64,000 nucleotides of DNA from Actinopolyspora biskrensis. GTDB taxonomy: Bacteria; Actinomycetota; Actinomycetes; Mycobacteriales; Pseudonocardiaceae. Every line of letters starts with the position of its first letter. Within the stretch, counting starts at the first letter, position 1. This document shows, piece after piece, positions 61,959 through 64,000 of the stretch. The position numbers and the translations under genes are program-made. The notes under the pieces are model-generated. The model was not told the DNA's origin, did not search any database, and saw only the letters and a program-made list of their open reading frames with translations. The DNA is taken from positions 372,001 through 436,000 of the forward strand of contig NZ_JACBYW010000005.1 of the NCBI RefSeq assembly GCF_013408175.1, given 5' to 3'.

Positions 61959-63164
61959 TTGACCGGAGACGATCCGGCGGAGTCGATGGTGCTGCGGGGC
62001 CTGAGAGCCGCCCTGCACGCGGGGTTCTACCTGCTGCTCGGTATCGCCGCCACACGGTTGTTCGAGACGCGCGACGCCGGGACGCTGACTGCTGTGGCCC
62101 TGTGCGGTGCGGTGGTGCTGGCCGTGCTCTACGCGGCGGGGGCGTTGCCCCCGCACCGGACGTACCCTCGGTGGGTCGCTCTGCTCTGGCTGGCGGGCGT
62201 GACGGTGCTGTGGGCGCTGTTGCTGGCGGCCAGCCCGGATTTCTCCTGGGTGGCCTTCCCGCTGTTCTTCCTGCACCTTCACCTGCTGCGGTGGACGCAC
62301 GCGGTGGTGGCCGTCGCGGTCGTCACCGGGCTGGTGATCTCCACGCAGCTGTTCCACGCGGACGGTTTCAGCGTGGCCATGGTGCTCGGACCGACCCTGG
62401 GGGCGGTGTTCGCCGTGGTCGTGGCCTGGGGATACGCGGCCATCCACGCGGAGAGCCAACAACGCCGCGATCTCATCGCGGATCTGCGCGAGACCAGGGC
62501 CCAGCTGGCCACCTCGCAGCACGAGGCCGGGGTCGCGGCCGAGCGCGAGCGGCTGGCCCGGGAGATCCACGACACCATCGCGCAGGGGCTGTCCAGCGTG
62601 GTGCTGCTGCTGCGCGCCGCGGAGTCCGCCCTCCCCGAGGAGGAGACGGCGCGTTCCCGGATCGCCGAAGCACGGCGTACGGCTTCGGAGAACCTGGAGG
62701 AGGCACGCGGGTTCGTCCGTGAGCTCAGGCCACCGGCCCTGCACGAGGCCGGGCTCGCCGAAGCGCTGAGCAGGCTGTGCGAACGAACCGAGCGGGAGTC
62801 CGGCCTGCGCTGTGACCTCAGGCTGGACGGCACGCCGGTTCCGCTTCCCGCCGAATACGAGGTGGCGTTGTTGCGGGCGGCCCAGGCCAGCCTGTCCAAC
62901 GTCGTTCGACACGCGCGGGCCGACACGGCGATGGTGACCCTGGGATATCTGGCGACCCGGGTGACCATGGACGTCTACGACGACGGGGTGGGATTCGACC
63001 CGGACACCCTCGGGAAGTCGCGCGTGGACGGCACCGGCTTCGGGATGCCCGCGTTGCGGGAGCGGATCACCCTGCTCGGTGGTGAACTGGACGTGGAGAG
63101 CTCAGAGGGGGACGGCACCGTGGTCGCGGTGCGACTGCCTCTCGGTGAGGAGGTGTACCGGTGA
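61959..63164 (+). CDS. NarL-type sensor histidine kinase
   Basis: From TTG 61959 the protein has 401 residues. About five transmembrane segments fill residues 15-165. The HisKA_3 motif ERLAREIHDTIAQGLSSVVL carries the phospho-acceptor His near 204, and the HATPase domain ends with NVVRHARAD, DDGVGFDP and GFGMPALRERI. The sensing loops are short, as in envelope-stress kinases. The start is uncertain (ATG 61986 is the alternative). It is coupled to the response regulator by a four-base overlap. Confidence 0.88.
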   Translation: MTGDDPAESMVLRGLRAALHAGFYLLLGIAATRLFETRDAGTLTAVALCGAVVLAVLYAAGALPPHRTYPRWVALLWLAGVTVLWALLLAASPDFSWVAFPLFFLHLHLLRWTHAVVAVAVVTGLVISTQLFHADGFSVAMVLGPTLGAVFAVVVAWGYAAIHAESQQRRDLIADLRETRAQLATSQHEAGVAAERERLAREIHDTIAQGLSSVVLLLRAAESALPEEETARSRIAEARRTASENLEEARGFVRELRPPALHEAGLAEALSRLCERTERESGLRCDLRLDGTPVPLPAEYEVALLRAAQASLSNVVRHARADTAMVTLGYLATRVTMDVYDDGVGFDPDTLGKSRVDGTGFGMPALRERITLLGGELDVESSEGDGTVVAVRLPLGEEVYR

Positions 63165-63796
63165 GCGAACCCCTGCGCCTGCTGCTCGTCGACGATCACC
63201 CCGTGGTGCGCCGGGGACTCCGCGCCATGTTCGAGGACCGGTCCGACATGCTGGTCGTGGACGAGGCCTCCGACGGGCGGGCCGCGCTGGACATCCTGCG
63301 GAACACGGTCGTGCAAGTGGTGCTGATGGACCTGCGGATGAAGTCCGGGATGGACGGTGTCACCGCGACGAGGGAAATCACCGCGCTGCCCGAGCCCCCC
63401 GCCGTGCTGGTGCTGACGGTCTACGACACCGATGCGGACATCCTCGCCGCAGTGGAGGCCGGAGCGACCGGCTACATGCTCAAGGACTCCCCGCCGGAGC
63501 AGCTCTGCGAAGCGGTCAGATCGGCGGCGTTGGGGGAAACGGCGCTGGGCCCCGACGTCGCTGCTCGTCTGTTCGACCGGTTGCGCGCTCCCACCGAAGC
63601 ACTGAGCCCGCGCGAGGCGGAGATTCTGCGGTTGCTCTCGCAGGGGTTGTCCAATCGGGCGCTGTCGCGGGAGCTGTTCATCAGCGAGGCCACGGTCAAG
63701 ACGCATCTGGTGCACATTTTCGACAAACTGGGGGTGGACAACCGCACGGCCGCGATCAGCACCGCCCTGCAGCGCGGGATCATCCGCACCGAATGA
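63161..63796 (+). CDS. NarL/LuxR family response regulator
   Basis: The 211-residue regulator has a receiver domain with acidic pair DD11-12, phospho-acceptor D57 (VVLMDLRM) and Lys in MLKDSPP near 107, then a LuxR helix-turn-helix (about 145-205, LSPREAEILRLLSQGLSNRA, SEATVKTHLVHIF). GTG 63161. It probably activates the divergent ABC transporter in response to the kinase. Confidence 0.92.
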   Translation: MSEPLRLLLVDDHPVVRRGLRAMFEDRSDMLVVDEASDGRAALDILRNTVVQVVLMDLRMKSGMDGVTATREITALPEPPAVLVLTVYDTDADILAAVEAGATGYMLKDSPPEQLCEAVRSAALGETALGPDVAARLFDRLRAPTEALSPREAEILRLLSQGLSNRALSRELFISEATVKTHLVHIFDKLGVDNRTAAISTALQRGIIRTE

Positions 63797-63940
63797 CTCC
63801 TGTTGACGTTATCCGCCCCGGACGGGGCCCTCGCTCGGCGAGACCTCCCGCGGTCTCGTGAGCGGGTGCCCGACATCGGGTTCGGCGACCGGGAGATCCG
63901 TCCCGTCGGACTCCGGAGGGGCGTATGGCACGCTCGTCAC

Positions 63941-64000
63941 GTGCCACCGAAAACCGGGTTCCGCCGCTGGGGCCGGCTGCTCTGGGTCGTTGCCCTCACC
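63941..64000 (+). CDS. Partial protein, probable N-terminal membrane segment
   Basis: From GTG 63941 the last 20 codons read a basic start and then a hydrophobic stretch (RRWGRLLWVVALT), like a signal anchor, and run off the window. A different frame from ATG 63925 has a better ribosome site (GGAGGGG) but no recognisable protein character. Which is real cannot be settled here. Confidence 0.35.
   Translation, partial: MPPKTGFRRWGRLLWVVALT

Overview
The window is high-GC actinobacterial chromosome. Gene order over much of it follows the core region known from Mycobacterium and other Actinomycetia: sulfite reductase and cysH, hemW, hrcA-dnaJ, rsmE, phoH-ybeY-corC, era, recO, uppS, smtB-zur, glyS, dgt, dnaG. 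Gene families and the many GTG starts fit a pseudonocardial genus such as Actinopolyspora or Saccharopolyspora; that genus guess is inference.

Layout. 1-5438: the start of a truncated gene and a 1709-residue protein with an SseB/type-VII-associated-like N-terminus and three tandem ADP-ribosylglycohydrolase domains, the third apparently dead. 6104-8020: an exported protein and a FkbM methyltransferase. 8182-14231: assimilatory sulfate reduction on the minus strand (leader peptide, sulfite reductase, small zinc ribbon, APS reductase, then cysD-cysN and a sirohydrochlorin chelatase). 14365-23685: hemW, hrcA, dnaJ, rsmE, a HIT protein, an MBL-fold protein, phoH, ybeY and corC. 23678-31496: a zinc-ligand-less cytidine deaminase relative, a divergent marR/clc pair with a palindromic operator, era, recO, a GNAT protein and uppS. 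31677-41704: zur and smtB, glyS, a YdcF protein, dgt, a serpin, a SigJ-like sigma factor and dnaG. 41795-42556: a methyltransferase behind an 18-bp perfect palindrome.

42794-50594 is a decayed integrated element. It sits in a tRNA-Asn gene and is bounded by a perfect 72-bp direct repeat covering the 3' half of the tRNA and its terminator. It holds a frameshifted tyrosine-integrase remnant, a twice-frameshifted r1t-type holin remnant, an AT-rich patch with a frameshifted secreted protein and a small partner, a GIY-YIG-like protein, a RelE/DUF6247-like toxin-antitoxin pair, an Scr1-type XRE/DUF397 pair and a lipoprotein ending in a zinc ribbon. CCCCTACG repeats lie near both ends and may be integrase arm sites.

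50595-64000 is chromosome again: tRNA-Met, 4-hydroxybenzoate hydroxylase, an F420-type oxidoreductase, an ECF sigma factor with a membrane partner, DUF3145, a VOC protein, an ABC exporter (ATPase plus FtsX permease) and a divergent NarL-type two-component system that may control it. No CRISPR array, rRNA gene or replication origin was seen. All calls come from reading the sequence; no database search was run.
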